DNA of 64,000 nt from Prostheceraeus crozeri (GCA_907163375.1 CAJQUW010003449.1:1-64000), one strand, 5' to 3'; numbered from the stretch's first letter, positions 1 to 11,298 are shown. The notes: generated from the sequence alone by a model not told the origin. Numbers and translations: made by a program.

Positions 1-384
1 ATTGTCCACAATAAGTTGTTCCCGGTTTTTGAATTTGAAACGTATTGTATGTTCCCGTTCCAAGTAATTCTTTTACTTCATTTGTAGGTGGAAGCCCGTA
101 TGAGTCAAAATAATAATTATCTCCGTTTTTACTAAAGATACTGCTGACCAATGTACGCCGTTTTGGTCTGAAGTGTGAAGATTCGTTATGAAATTTACAA
201 TTATTGATGGAAGTTTGTTCCGGGAACTGAAGGTTCCTGTTGGCCTATTTTTTAGGAATTGTAATTCGTTTCTCATTAGAACATGAAAATTCTTTATTCC
301 TAATTGATTTGCGATTTTCTTTAGGTCGAAATTCGTTGTCGTTTGTGTTCCATATAATTTAAAAAACTCATTTATGTTGCTCAT
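1..384 (-). pseudogene. Polinton/adintovirus-type cysteine protease fragment
   Basis: An open frame of 103 codons runs from 384 down to 73. It carries the sequence around a GVHW motif that resembles the catalytic histidine region of adenain-like maturation proteases of Polinton/Maverick elements and adintoviruses. Just after this motif the frame shifts at a short A-run near 131-135. In the neighbouring frame the sequence continues with an FDSYG-like acidic motif, an FQIQ motif and a YCG motif at the window edge, which would be the Asp, Gln and Cys of the active site. The fragment is cut by the window start, so its length cannot be judged. The family assignment rests on motif order and spacing as I recall them. 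The frameshift suggests a relic in host DNA rather than a working gene. No capsid, ATPase or polymerase is visible beside it. Confidence 0.5.
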
Positions 385-1200
385 TTTATAATAAAAAAAA
401 TTTCTTAAGGGACCCCTAGAAGACAGAAGGGAGGGGGTATTGATTTAAAACTGTTCTCTAATGATGTCTTTCCTTACTACTTATTCGATTTTGAAATGAT
501 TATATTATAATTATCGGAGCGAAGCTCCTCTGGCTTTAGCCGATTCTAATCTATATTGTTTTATATATTTCAATTTTCTTCATGAACTTTATTTGTAAAA
601 TATGTTTCATCGTTAAAATGATTGTTTAAAATTGTCATAACAACTATCCCGCATGTCGCCGTCTATGCGTTCTAAATTTAGAAGAAGAATTTTATTGTCA
701 TTTGCTTTTATTGTCAATGCACTCTTATGTGCTTAATCTATTCATGTCTTCACAATGGGAAGTACTTTACTACCCGTATGTGTTTGGCAAACGCTAAATG
801 AATTTTGCAAATCGATTTCTAAAACTGAATTTGAAAATAGACTTTGCAAATGGATTTTGAAAATAGATTTTGAAAACAGATTCTGAAAATAATTTACGTA
901 GGGGTAAATTGAAATGTCAAAACTTTACGCACGCGTAAGTTGAAATGGTCAAAAGTTTACCGATGGGTAAATTGAAATGACAAGATATAGCATGATAATT
1001 TTAGGGGAAAGCTGCTAGACGTTTCTCTCTCTTCAATCTCTGTCTCTCTCTTCAATTATCAGGCAGTGTACGGGTTCATTGAATAATTTTGAGTTTATGA
1101 GTTACAATGATCTTCTAGTTCACACAATTAGTACTTTAAATAATGTTGAGCATACAATAACGAAGAATGACTAAGCAATAATTGCGTCTTCTTAATTTAT
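385..1200. repeat. AT-rich intergenic DNA with short degenerate tandem repeats
   Basis: No gene is visible. At 517-545 lie two abutting GC hairpins (GGAGCGAAGCTCC and GGCTTTAGCC) that recur at 1815-1845. From about 790 to 900 a GAAAATAGATTTTG-like unit repeats degenerately. From about 898 to 985 a unit of about 40 nt containing GGTAAATTGAAATG repeats about three times. Confidence 0.55.
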
Positions 1201-1215
1201 CATAGTGCTCTAATC

Positions 1216-1452
1216 TTAATAATAATTGAGAACCATTTCACTTATTTTTAATTGAGATAACGAAGGATATATTCTTGAGGTTTCTTCCATTTCTGAAGTT
1301 CCTTCCACTTTTGTTCCTTCCATTTCTGAAGTTCCTTCCATTTCTGAAGGTCCTTCCACTTTTGTTTCATCCACTTTTGTTTCATCCATTTTTAAAGAAA
1401 TATTTTTAACGGGCGAAGCCCTGGAAGACATCTCCGATGTCCCGCTAGTCAC
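1216..1452 (-). repeat. 15/18-bp tandem repeat, open on the minus strand
   Basis: Between about 1270 and 1395 short units alternate. Read on the minus strand they would encode GTSEME, GTKVE and DETKV-type peptides. The open frame of 78 codons is a by-product of the repeat period being a multiple of three. No domain is recognised, so I treat it as a minisatellite rather than a gene. A GC hairpin (GGGCGAAGCCC) flanks it at 1410-1422. Confidence 0.5.
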
Positions 1453-1479
1453 ATGATATATTTTAAAAACCTGAAAGAT

Positions 1480-2075
1480 GGATAAAATTCATGAATTTGA
1501 AATTCTCAACTTTTATAATTTTTTCGGTGTCCTAGAACGGTCATGATTTAAGCAATGAAAATCGAACCGAAGGTTCTAGGGCTTCGCCCGATTGTTATTC
1601 TCAAATTTTGAGATACTCAACTTTTATAATTTTTAGTGTCCTAGAACGGTCATGATTTTAAGGGTGAAAATTGTAATTCTCAAATTTGAGATTCTTAACT
1701 TTTATGATTTTCGGTGTCCTGGAACGGTCATGATTTTGGGGGTGAAATGTCATAATCACAAATTTGAGATTTTGAAAAATTTGAAAAATTGGGTATTTTT
1801 AAAAACGCCCAAATCGGAGCGAAGCTCCTCTGGCTTTAGCCGATTTATGAATTTAGGTCTTCATAACCTGAAAAAGGGTTCAAATTCATGAATTTATGTC
1901 GTTTTTAAAAATACCATTTTTTGAAAAAATGGTACTTTTTGAATGGACTAAATTCATGAATTTAGGTCTTAAAAACCTGAAAAAGGGACTAAATTAATAA
2001 ATTTATGTCGTTTTTAAAAGTACTAATTTTTTTGATTTTATGGTGTCCTGGAACGGTCTTTTGTCCATTACTATA
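1480..2075. repeat. Diverged minisatellite, unit about 110 bp, with GC hairpins
   Basis: The motif GGTGTCCTAGAACGGTCATG recurs at about 1527, 1637, 1714 and (diverged) 2042. It is embedded in longer similar blocks of the type 'caaatttgagattctcaacttttat', and further blocks near 1845-2000 repeat 'attcatgaatttaggtct'-type sequence. The hairpin pair at 1815-1845 is nearly identical to that at 517-545, and GGGCTTCGCCC lies at 1581-1592. The right edge of the repeat coincides with the place where the Harbinger transposase reading frame is lost. An association with the viral-type protease at 1-384 is suspected from proximity and shared hairpins only. Confidence 0.6.
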
Positions 2076-2594
2076 GTTACCGACATCGACATAAATGAAA
2101 CTGTAATTGCTGTCAACAATGCCGAAAAGAACAACGCTAAAATGCCCTTTGTAATTATAGTATTGCGATCCAATGCAGGGAGGATTTTGAATACGCACAT
2201 GCTTGCCATCTATAGCCCCTACACATCCAGGAAAATTCCATCTTGTCGTGAAACCTTTGTTGACTTCTTCCCATTCATCTGCGCTTCGAGGAACCTGCAA
2301 AAAATGGACATAATTTACAAACACATATCAAAATCATGAACTGAGTACTGGTTTCAAAAAGTTTGTGACCAGACATATTACGAATGAAAATATTAAGCTT
2401 ATTGAGAAAGAATCAAGTTTTCGTTCGTAAATGATGATGATGTAATTTTCTACTATACTACTATATTACTTGTACTACTATATTTATACTACTATTATAT
2501 TTGTACTACTATTATTATACATTGTTTTCGTAATATTTGCATTTAATATCTCAATTATTTTACTATAGTAATTTATGATACTACATACATTTAG

Positions 2595-3200
2595 GCTCAA
2601 GTCGTTCGGATGATCCAGGAACTATAATCACAATTGTAGAAGATGACAAATGCTGTCATGTAAGGCACGAAAGATTTGTGTCTGTGAAATGGTTACTGTA
2701 GGCCTACTGTATTTCGAAATGTACGAGTGAGAAAATGTATTTGTATGTAAACTCGTACATGTATGTAATTCTAAGCACAATGTACAATTTGTAGACCGCA
2801 TCATACTTTAGCGGTAACTTTTAAGATAGATATATTCCAAAAAGTTAATTACAGCGTTCTATTTTTGCAGGATATTACCTATGAGGAGCCGGATCTGCTC
2901 GATCAACCAAGACAGTCGTCACCTAAGACTGATGCGATGCCAATGAAGAAATCTAGGAAGAGAAGGTTACACGATGATTCTTTAGATAGAGCCGTCACTG
3001 CGTTGGAAGAAGTAACAAATACTGTTAAACATGAGACTGAATTTGACGTTTTTGGTCGAAGTGTCGGGATGCAGCTTAATCAGTTCCCAGTAGAAAACGC
3101 TGTGGAACTTCAGCAAGAAATTCAAAGTCTTATTAGCGAAAGGCGCTTAAGACTCATACGGAGAGACATTAATGAATTACCGTCATATTTGAACTTGTGA
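2595..3200 (+). pseudogene. MADF/BESS-like DNA-binding protein exon(s), likely Harbinger partner
   Basis: A coding exon begins after the acceptor TTTTTGCAG at 2870 and ends at a TGA near 3200. It encodes an acidic/basic linker (KKSRKRR) and the C-terminal block DVFGRSVGMQLNQFPVENAV followed by a helical LQQEIQSLI segment, typical of the second, Myb/MADF-type protein of Harbinger elements. A possible upstream exon lies at about 2595-2656, ending at a GTAAGG donor. The N-terminal MADF domain is not seen. These exons sit inside the intron of the transposase on the opposite strand. In PIF/Harbinger elements the partner protein helps the transposase bind DNA and enter the nucleus. Whether the two belong to one element here is inferred. 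Confidence 0.55.
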
Positions 3201-3958
3201 AATTGTAATACAGTATATACTTGATCTGGAGTTTTTCGTTCTGCTAAAATGACATAACAAGGCCTAGGCCTATGCTAAAATACAATTAGTATCATGGCAG
3301 CAAGATAAAAAAGATTTCGGTCAGGATATTAAATTTCGTTTTAGATATATTAATATTATATGAGGTAGAATATCAATAGCTGAACTTGAGTTCAGTAATC
3401 TATTTCTTTGCAATTAGTAGGCCCTAATTCAGTTTGTAAATTATAGATCTAATGCTTTTCATTTTAAGATATTTTTGCTGCAGTATTCGTAGTACATATA
3501 TAACGAATGAATGACAAGCAAAATTTTTGTTACCGTGTGCACAAGCTATCAGGCGTATATGGATTTCCTTGAATTTCGGCTATACATAGGACTATAGGCC
3601 TACTGATTAGGTATGTAAAAATAATTCATCAAGTTGAAAACTTTTCATCGATTCATTGGAGTCGGTACTAGTTATGATAGGCCTACAGGCCTACATTACT
3701 GTAGGCCTATGCATATTCAATCTATGATAAATCAATTCAATCTGGTTACATCTGTTATTCCCATGTGTCATCTGAATATGCATGATGAACAAAATAGTAA
3801 TGAAATTGGCTCTTGCTATAGGCCTTGTCCTGCATTTCTATTATGTAACCATTTACATGTAGGCTACCTTGACCATAAAGATAGGACGATTAGAACTACA
3901 TGTATTATGGATCTTAGGAATCATGCGTGAACTTTTATGAATTTCATTTTCTACTTAC
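3201..3958. other. Transposase intron remainder, rich in TAGGCCTA palindromes
   Basis: No coding sequence is supported. The palindrome TAGGCCTA or close forms occur near 3268, 3595, 3679, 3690 and 3703. The 98-codon plus frame at 3634-3930 is composed partly of these repeats and has no recognisable domain. Confidence 0.6.
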
Positions 3959-4393
3959 TTGAACATAATCCTGGAGAGCTGTCCATATTGTTTCCGTGAC
4001 TTCCGGCAAAAAACGTGAGATAGTTGTTTTCGGAACTATGTACAAGTATTCCAAAGATGATAAACTATCAATTGTTGCCAAATATCTCAAGGTAATTTAG
4101 AGTTTTGGCTCAGCAGATAGTGGTGATCTCAATAGGGTCTCCTGTCTCTGTATCGAGGGAGCAACCTTTCGGAGGAGCCATTTAAATTGATCTGCAGTCA
4201 ATCTCAGATGGTTTGTGTAGGCCGCATGATCCTCGAAGACTAATTCCTTTAACAGAGCATTCGATGCCCCTTGCCTGTCTCTTCGTAATATCCACCTTCT
4301 TGTCCAGCATGACCGTTTCCTTGACCTCCTCTTTCTCTTTATTATTTCGGCCACGACTTTGGCGGCAGCCAACGCAACCTCTTTCGACGACAT

Positions 4394-4585
4394 CTCGTGC
4401 GGAAATGAAAATTCAACGTTTATTCTCCCCTAGTACTTTAGTTGACCAGTCAAATAAATTGCAGTGTACACGGAGGTCAACCTAGTTGAACGACACCAAC
4501 TTCGGAACAGAGCGAGTGCGCGGAGTGAAAAAGTCACGTGATGTTTAGTTGACTTCCACCTAGTTGACTATTGTACACGCGGCTT
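4394..4585. other. Presumed terminal region of the Harbinger element
   Basis: Two related segments containing CCTAGTTGA face each other at about 4470-4492 and 4548-4570, separated by a GAGCGAGTGCGCGGAGTG stretch. They could be subterminal or terminal repeats upstream of the transposase start at 4393. No matching end is found on the other side, where the element is truncated. Confidence 0.3.
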
Positions 4586-5113
4586 TATGATAACCAATAT
4601 TTTGCCTTTGTCAAGGTTACAATAAGTAAAGCAGAGATTGCTTAAAGTAACAAGTTGCAAATTGAACGATACAGGTAACTTGTGTCACTCCAAAAATATC
4701 ATATATAAAATCGTGTGCAATACATGCGGTGCTACTTACATTGGCGAGTCAGCTCGTTGCATCAAGTCAGGGATAAAAGAACATCTATCACAGAATAACT
4801 GCTGTTTTTTAACATCTGCAGACTCATCCCAATTGTTCGCAGCCTGTTTCATAGACGATACTACATCGTGGATTGAATAATACTCAAAAGAGACTCACGT
4901 TAGAAGCTATTTCGGCAACATGCAGGCTCGCTAATGAACGGATGTCAAAGTCTAAATATAGACACTGTCATGTAACGAGTTCATCCAAGTTAATGTTTCT
5001 TTTCTAGCTGTTCTCAAAGTTTGTTTAAATAGGCCCACCTTTTTCCGCTCTCTGCTTTACTTATTGTAACCTTGACAAAGCCGCAAGGTGAAATATTGGT
5101 TGTCATAATATAT
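4586..5113 (+). mobile_element. Truncated Penelope-like element with inverted ends
   Basis: An open frame of 80 codons at 4638-4880 contains IIYKIVCNTCGATYIGE followed by a basic R-x-IKEHL segment. This is the GIY-YIG endonuclease of Penelope-like retroelements (PLE), here lacking the reverse transcriptase. It is bracketed by inverted repeats: 4586-4637, and 5049-5110 on the other strand, sharing the stretch from GTCAAGGTTACAATAAGTAA to GCAGAGA. The right copy carries the motif CCTTGACAAAGCCGCAAGG then GAAA at 5070-5092, which I interpret as the conserved PLE 3' hairpin. The left arm lacks part of that hairpin. This is a 5'-truncated copy with an inverted 5' end. Confidence 0.7.
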
Positions 5114-5339
5114 CAAGTTAGTATCCGCAAAAGGTTATTTTTTCATCACGCTTCCATTCGTAATACGAGGATCACCTGATTTATTTGGAATGTCAATACT
5201 GAAGATTCTGATCAGAAAATGTGTATATAGGATGGCGTCTAACAGAAGGTGATTCTTCATCATTTCAAAGCACACTGTCGTACTTTCCTTTTGCACTGTT
5301 ATGCCAGTAAAATATAAGTTAAAACTATGTACTGTGCAC

Positions 5340-5795
5340 AATCCCCGACCGGTTTCGATCTTCGCTCTTCCTCAGGGGCCGTGAAGTAGGTAAAAATAGC
5401 AGTACATTAACGCTATCTCACTGGGCTTATATGCCGGTACATGTAGGCCTACATTCGCATCGTGTTGATAGAGAATGATGATCAGAGTGCTGTCAGCTCT
5501 GTTTTCCTATTGATCAATGGCTTCAGTTGTTTGATGCATCGCGCCTCTGTCAACCTAGTATCCAGAGGGTCTTTACACTTTCCAAGAAACTCTAGGCAGA
5601 AATCCCTTAATTGACTTGATTGACACTTCATACAATGTTCAGCTACTGCACGCAATTTACTCTGTTTACCAACTGTGTTCATTGAATCGTGTCTGTGTTC
5701 ATCGAATCGAAATTTGAAAGGTCGTGAAGTCTGACCAATGTAAAAGTCTTTGCAATTATTACAAATGAATACATCATAGCTTCAATACATCACAT
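5340..5795 (-). mobile_element. 5'-truncated Penelope-like element (GIY-YIG end)
   Basis: On the minus strand an open frame reads from about 5795 to 5482. It starts with YDVFICNNCKDFYIGQTSRP (GIY-YIG core with paired cysteines), then FDEHRHDS, VAEHC and CKDPLDTRLTEARCIKQLKP, and ends NRKTELTAL. This is the complete C-terminal nuclease module of a PLE distinct from the copy at 4.6-5.1 kb. About 105 nt downstream, at 5376-5349, lies the 3' motif CCTGAGGAAGAGCG-AAGATCGAAACC. No reverse transcriptase is found upstream, so the copy is 5' truncated. The nuclease frame itself shows no stop. Confidence 0.75.
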
Positions 5796-5799
5796 AGTG

Positions 5800-7550
5800 A
5801 AATAGCGATCCATACCTTTATGTTTGTCGGGCAAACATATTATAAATCGCACAATTCTCGTGCTTCTTCTTTTATTTTTAGTTTATAATGTATTGGACAA
5901 GTTATTAAAAAATGTTTAGATGCAAATGGATGCATACTGTCGCGAGGGATTCTAAATCACATCCAAAGAGCACGATACACAAAAAGGACTAGCGTGTGTT
6001 AGACGGGTAAACAATAAATTGGCTGCACAAGTAGTCGGAACAAGCTACAAGTTGAAACGTTCAATTGCACATTGTAGTTTGTGATGTTTACTGTACCATC
6101 TCTCCATGCATTCGTTTACGAAAGCTCGTCTTATGCAAGATCGCATTATTTGAAAAATCAATAGTCAATATAAACTGAAAAGCTGACATTTTGTAATCAT
6201 ATAATTTAGTGAATATAAAGTGTCCGTTGATGAGAAATACTCAGAAATGCATTATGTCATCATAGTAACCATTTTATTAACCTAACCTTTGCAATATGGA
6301 ATAATATCTCATTATTTCAATTTTTGGTCAACTTTCCCACTCGAAATAAGAAGAAAATTGAAAAAGGAAGAAAAGAATTTCTTTCACCATCAAATGAAAG
6401 AAGGGATCAAACTCCTTCCAATGATGTCACTCCCAACTTAATGGAACTATTCCATATCCCGTTGATATAGATGCGAAGTTTTATGCTGTCAATGCACTGA
6501 GACTGAAATTCTCCCATCATTGTGATTTTAGGACATTTTCCTGTCCTGAGGGCTATTTCAAAATTAATTGATTGATTGCTTGTGGCAGTAATCAATTACT
6601 CATCCTACCAATTAATGGCGATTGATTTTTGACAAATCCTTCTGTGGTCGGATCGTGTACAGAATCGATGACTTTAAATATTACAATTGTAGTTATATTG
6701 GTCGTTGTATTCACATAAATGAATTTGGATTATGCTTTGATAGTGATAATCAAATGTTGAAAACGTCTGCCGGCAAAAATGATAATTATGCAGTGAATTC
6801 TAACATGATGAAGTGTTTCAATTCAGTTTAATTAATTTAACGCATGTTTGATTCGCTCTAATGTTGTGGTTCAGTTTTGTACTCGTATATCTCATTTTAT
6901 GCTTAAATAATGCAATCATGCATCTCTATGAATAAAAAATGCAAATTCATGAATGTAATGATTATTCAGGTTTACTTTCAGAACATCAAAAAAACGGCCA
7001 TAGTATGCATCAAACATTTTATTTCCTTTTTAATTCGTATTTCTCAAAACAAATTAGCAATCGTCCAAATGTTACATAAATGATGCGACGGCGGCAAAAG
7101 TATCCACGCACATAGAACTTTGAGACATTTGGTCAGAATACTTCAAAGCTGAAAGAAGAGAGTTGTGTCATTATTTATACATTTCCTCATTGTCTGAATT
7201 TCTCAAGTAATATAATAATACATCACAGCGATAAATTGCTTGTTCGTCAATCCAAACAATTCTTTCAGATTGCTGTATTTTCTCGAATGCAAGCCGTACT
7301 CAAATAGAATCCACAGCTACATGTATCAATTAAGATATTTTTGATTTTGAGAGTTTTATTGCAAAATCCTCTGCCATTATATTGTGGCTACACATAAAAT
7401 CTGATGTTTTTTTTCTACCAATGGCTGTCAATAATCATAATCGCTTAACAGATGACCTACATCAGGTCTAGATTTCTAAATTATCAGCAAAGCCCAGTTC
7501 ATAATGATTTTGTTATAGATTATTCAATGATATTGTATACTTTATAAATA
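5800..7550. other. AT-rich sequence without a supported gene
   Basis: Scattered short frames (for example 6407-6595 minus and 6622-6831 plus) show no domains or splice context. No repeat family is recognised here. Confidence 0.6.
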
Positions 7551-7750
7551 AAAAATGCCACAAGTAGGTTCTTCATTTTATTTCCACGAGATCTTTCGTC
7601 CAGTTCTCTTCATGGTGGATACACTGGAAATGAACGCATGATACACACTGCAATTGACTGTTAACACGATTCAAAGACATTCTGCACACAACGTGACACA
7701 ATTTGCGGACGGAAGGTGGTGGAATAGATAACTACTTGTGGCATTTTTTA
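7550..7750. repeat. Inverted repeat with PLE-type 3' motif
   Basis: A 19-bp arm at 7550-7568 (TAAAAAATGCCACAAGTAG) is repeated in inverse orientation at 7732-7750. Inside, on the minus strand at 7615-7591, is CCATGAAGAGAACTGGACGAAAGAT, the same kind of hairpin-GAAA motif that ends the PLE copies here. No nuclease coding remains. It is probably a short PLE terminal remnant. Confidence 0.45.
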
Positions 7751-7976
7751 TTTTTAAAGTTACGAAAGGGACATCTTTTTTTAAAAAGATATTATATACA
7801 TTTATAATTCATTCAAACATGCTCTCGTTAATGTTCTTGGCATGGATCACAGAACTTCCCAAAATGAATAGAAATGATGATGACCACTCAACTATTGATC
7901 AACCAATAAAACGATCCATTAAAACACTTTGGTCAATACTACATTCAGGATGGTCGCCAACAGGAGGTTCTTCATA

Positions 7977-8148
7977 CTTGAGTTGATGCTTAAAAACAGC
8001 TTTCGTCTCTCCTTGAAATTTATTGACCAGATTAAAATAATTAATTAAAAGATATGTACAACCCCATACATATCTTTTAATTAATTATTTTAATCTGGTC
8101 AATAAATTTCAAGGAGAGACGAAAGCTGTTTTTAAGCATCAACTCAAG
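7977..8148. repeat. Perfect 172-bp palindrome (82-bp arms, 8-nt loop)
   Basis: Positions 7977-8058 are the exact reverse complement of 8067-8148. The loop is CAACCCCA. Each arm contains CAAGGAGAGACGAAAGCTG (plus strand in the right arm, 8110-8128), which resembles the PLE 3' motif. The 12-mer CAATACTACATT occurs at 7934-7945 and directly after the palindrome at 8149-8160, so 7946-8148 may be one insertion with a 12-bp target duplication. Perfect identity implies recent origin or correction between arms. Confidence 0.85.
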
Positions 8149-8160
8149 CAATACTACATT

Positions 8161-10546
8161 TTTCTCCATTCAAGCTTCTGGTTCTACTACTTGCGAATCT
8201 TGCGTCTCGAATTCATCGTGACGGTCACAATCATCCTTTTCATAGATTTCTTCCATTTTGCATTCCACCGCATTGTTAATGTGTATGTTATCTCTATGTT
8301 TCATCACAAATAAGAAAATTAATTCATAAATGTAACCTCAAATAAAGAGGCCCACTGATAGAGCCCGCATATTGCAAAAAAATCATAAAATCCGCATGCC
8401 GCATTCGAGAGAATGCGTCATCTGGTTTTCTTAGAAATATCATTCAATTTTAATCCATTTAATGCCTTGCGTCATATCTTATGCCTTGCGTAAGAGACGC
8501 ATGGCTACAAACTGTAAAATATAACCATAACTCAAGTCGCACGTTGGTGTGCAATTATACCTGACTAGTTTGCTAGATTTCCCAGTGCATTGACTACAAT
8601 GTTGACCGACATCAAACACCCTCATTTCAATTATTCAGCCGTGTGTATTTATGGACATTTATATGAGCAGAATGGGTGAAATATACAGATGCAGTGGAGC
8701 GGACCTGGCAAGATTCTACCGCTCCAGATCCCTAATGCATTCTTTCCTATCGCGATGCATCTTTTGATCTATTTCTCCTCTTTCTTCAACTTAATTCTAC
8801 CATTTTATCTTTCATTTTCTGGTCAGGGAGGGCCTTGGTATATATAGCTTTGTCCTTCAATATCTGCGAGAATACGTTTATAAAAATAAATTTCAGTTTT
8901 AATACAAGACGAACATAGCTTCGGTCAGCACGACGTTCTACTTTCCTCCGTTTCGGAACACCCGCAAACTATCCGCAAAGGGCTCATGTGTCTGAAGCCG
9001 ATCTTATTCACAGACTTGCTCCGAACATTAGTCGTAAGAATGAGCTAACTAGATGAGTGTTTGATTGTTCGAAGTTTGCATTTAATGCAATGTTGTACCG
9101 ACTCTGGTGAAGCAGGAAGCACGATTATTGAAGGCAGGTCTTTGCTTCCATTATTTGTCCATTCCTTTCTGACTCATCATGAACCGAAAAATGTCAGCAA
9201 CAACGTTGCACGTGTAAACGCATCCTACGGAAATGCAACCAACGGAAGTGTGACACTCAAAACGTCAAGATGTTGCAGGCATATCATCTTAACTTCATGA
9301 ACATTTTTGGGAAAAATGAAATCCAAGGAGTGAGTGAATGTGTTTTGTTTCAAAACCAAAGAACATCTGGCAAAGGTGAATACTCAGATTTGTAGACCCG
9401 ATCGAAAGCTTTACGAGATTTATAATCGGCCTTTTGACAGATATAGAAGTACAGAAATTCTTATTGAAAATATCGATATCTCAGTAAGGCTCAACGATAT
9501 TAACCCGCTTTCTTCTGATTAAGGTGAACAGTGGGAATGGGGATTCACAATATAATCGCATAATCATCATAACGAATGTTTTATCTACAAAACTTTTCGG
9601 CTGGAGTAGATGCTTAACACATTCTCCTTATGAAACATGCTGAATTTCGCCCATTTTCTCAATCGATCATAATGAGTTAGTAAAGCTATAATTTCCCCTT
9701 TCTAACATTGTCGAAAACTATGACAGGTTCTACAACATTTAAGATGAAAGAGTGCTCAACAAACTATGTTCAGCACTTATGCTTATTCACGGGTTCATAG
9801 ACATTTAGATTTGAATGGTTTACCAAAGAACCACTGCATTCAATAAGAATGACCATTCAACATGGATTTTGAAGCTCGGAAGGAGCTTTTACAGCTTTAT
9901 TCAAGAACGAATGCATTACCTTAGTGGTTTAAGCCTGTAGTCATCTCCACAATCTCAGTAACATACCATTGTCTCTCAACATCGTCATAATTTAATACCT
10001 TTGTCAGATGAAACTGGTCCGCCAATTTTAGAGACTGAGGGAGTGAAGACATGAAATCTTTCATTAACAGAAGCTGTATTTTTGCTGTGTTCGATAATAG
10101 GGGGACGATTAGTGAAGATCATGTAGCTTTTGCAATTAGCAAGTCATAAAGTGGGATTTACCAATCTCAAAGTGAAATTGCAAATCTTGAATTTACCCGG
10201 GCATGGCTGCCACTTTAAATGGGGAGTTGTGTCGATCTTGAGAGATGTAAACTAGGCCTTCTGATGATTCCTGAAATTCGATGAAATGCAGCTTTTCAGG
10301 TCTGTTCCCATTTTTCAACTGATGATTCAACTCAATATTTAATTGCTTTATTTAAAATCATGCAGGATTAGATGATAAAATCTCAGAAAATGTGTATCTT
10401 TCTTTTTCATCACCGAAAATTTTCACGATACTTATATTCGATATTAGTGTATGATTATGTGAGAATATGTTATAGCAAATCTCTTACCCAAATACCTTAG
10501 ACAAGAAAGAGGCATGTTGATCGTTCGAACTTGCTGCGATATCAGC
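8161..10546. other. Intergenic DNA, no supported gene
   Basis: Frames at 9061-9300 and 9334-9522 (plus) are short, have no signal peptide or domain and no clear splice partners. No repeats with defined ends were recognised. Confidence 0.55.
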
Positions 10547-11164
10547 CATAGAGTAAGTATATTAGGTAGAGTAGCAACTCAGCATTTATGAAATTCCCTG
10601 TGAGTATACACTTTCGATTTTATTGAATGAACTCGATGTGAACACAGTTGGATTGTTACCAAATGTGAGATATGCAAATTCTTTTGCAGTTTTGAAGACA
10701 TTACTACGAAATTGACTGATCATGATAGTAATGCAGCATAAATGCATAGAAATGCTTGCATAAAATCATACCGATGAAAACAAAATTAAAAACTTGAAGT
10801 TTCAGCCAAGAAGGCACAAAAAGATGTCGACTTTTTCATGAAGACTTTCATAATTTTTTCATAACTTTTCATTATGTGGTTCATGAAATTCCCTTGATAT
10901 TCAGCTTAATTTCCGCTTAGTTAGGATGCTTATTAGAAAAATATTCATTCCTTTTGATATCTATCTTGTTCTTGCTACTTATAGAGAGGCTTCATGTCGG
11001 TAGTATAAATCTGCAAAATTTTGGCTTTTTAAAAACTGCTCAAATAATTTTTGGAACGCAGGAACTTAATCACCGCAAAAAACTGAATCTTTTGATACAT
11101 AAATGTTCACTGTATACAGATACTTTTCTGAGTCGACACTCTACATACTATATACTTACTCTAC
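10547..11164 (+). mobile_element. hAT-type MITE, CATAGAGTA family, copy 1
   Basis: The left end CATAGAGTAAGTATATTAGG at 10547 and the right end, with GAGTCGACACTCTAC followed by TATACTTACTCTA near 11130-11164, match the termini of the well-bounded copies at 50.7 and 56.7 kb. Interior sequence is also alignable, for example the segment around 'aacttaatcaccgcaaaaaactgaatcttt'. No transposase is encoded. Flanking 8-bp duplications are not clear here, so the insertion is probably old or damaged at its right edge. Confidence 0.7.
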
Positions 11165-11298
11165 TTATTAATATTCACTTTTTGCAGCAACTTTTGAATC
11201 ACCCTGCGAAGTCTTCTGCAAATTCGTTGCAGATATAATGTGAGACACGTCTACTCGTACATGTTTACAGCAAAATATGGTAATGCAGCAAACATTCG

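Larger units (their letters stand above)
2040..4393 (-). pseudogene. PIF/Harbinger (HARBI1-like) transposase, two exons, broken
   Basis: Exon 1 (4393-3959) encodes a basic N-terminus and the conserved Harbinger N-domain, including WTRRWILRRDRQGASN and FKWLLRKVAPSIQ, then ITLRYLAT and KTTISRFLPEV-type helix-turn-helix sequence. It ends at a GTAAGT donor. Exon 2 starts at 2294 after TTTTGCAG and joins in phase. It has the signatures WNFPGCVGAIDGKH (first catalytic Asp) and YYNYKGHFSVVLFGIVDSNY. Two lesions are visible: an in-frame TAA at 4097-4099, between the N-domain and the HTH, and loss of the frame near 2055, where the minisatellite begins, so the final catalytic Glu region is missing. The DNA transposase would have cut and pasted its own element, but this copy is probably dead. 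The family call is confident. The intron is inferred from splice consensus and frame. Confidence 0.85.

Noticed and set aside
1216..1452. Repetitive acidic protein (GTSEME/GTKVE repeats)
   Set aside because: The openness follows from repeat units of 15 and 18 bp. No signal, no flanking exons, and it is embedded in other minisatellite DNA.
3634..3930. 98-codon frame as a protein gene
   Set aside because: Composed partly of the TAGGCCTA repeat and lying in the transposase intron. No domain.
9061..9522. Two adjacent plus-strand frames as a two-exon gene
   Set aside because: No convincing donor/acceptor pair joins them in frame, and neither peptide shows a domain.
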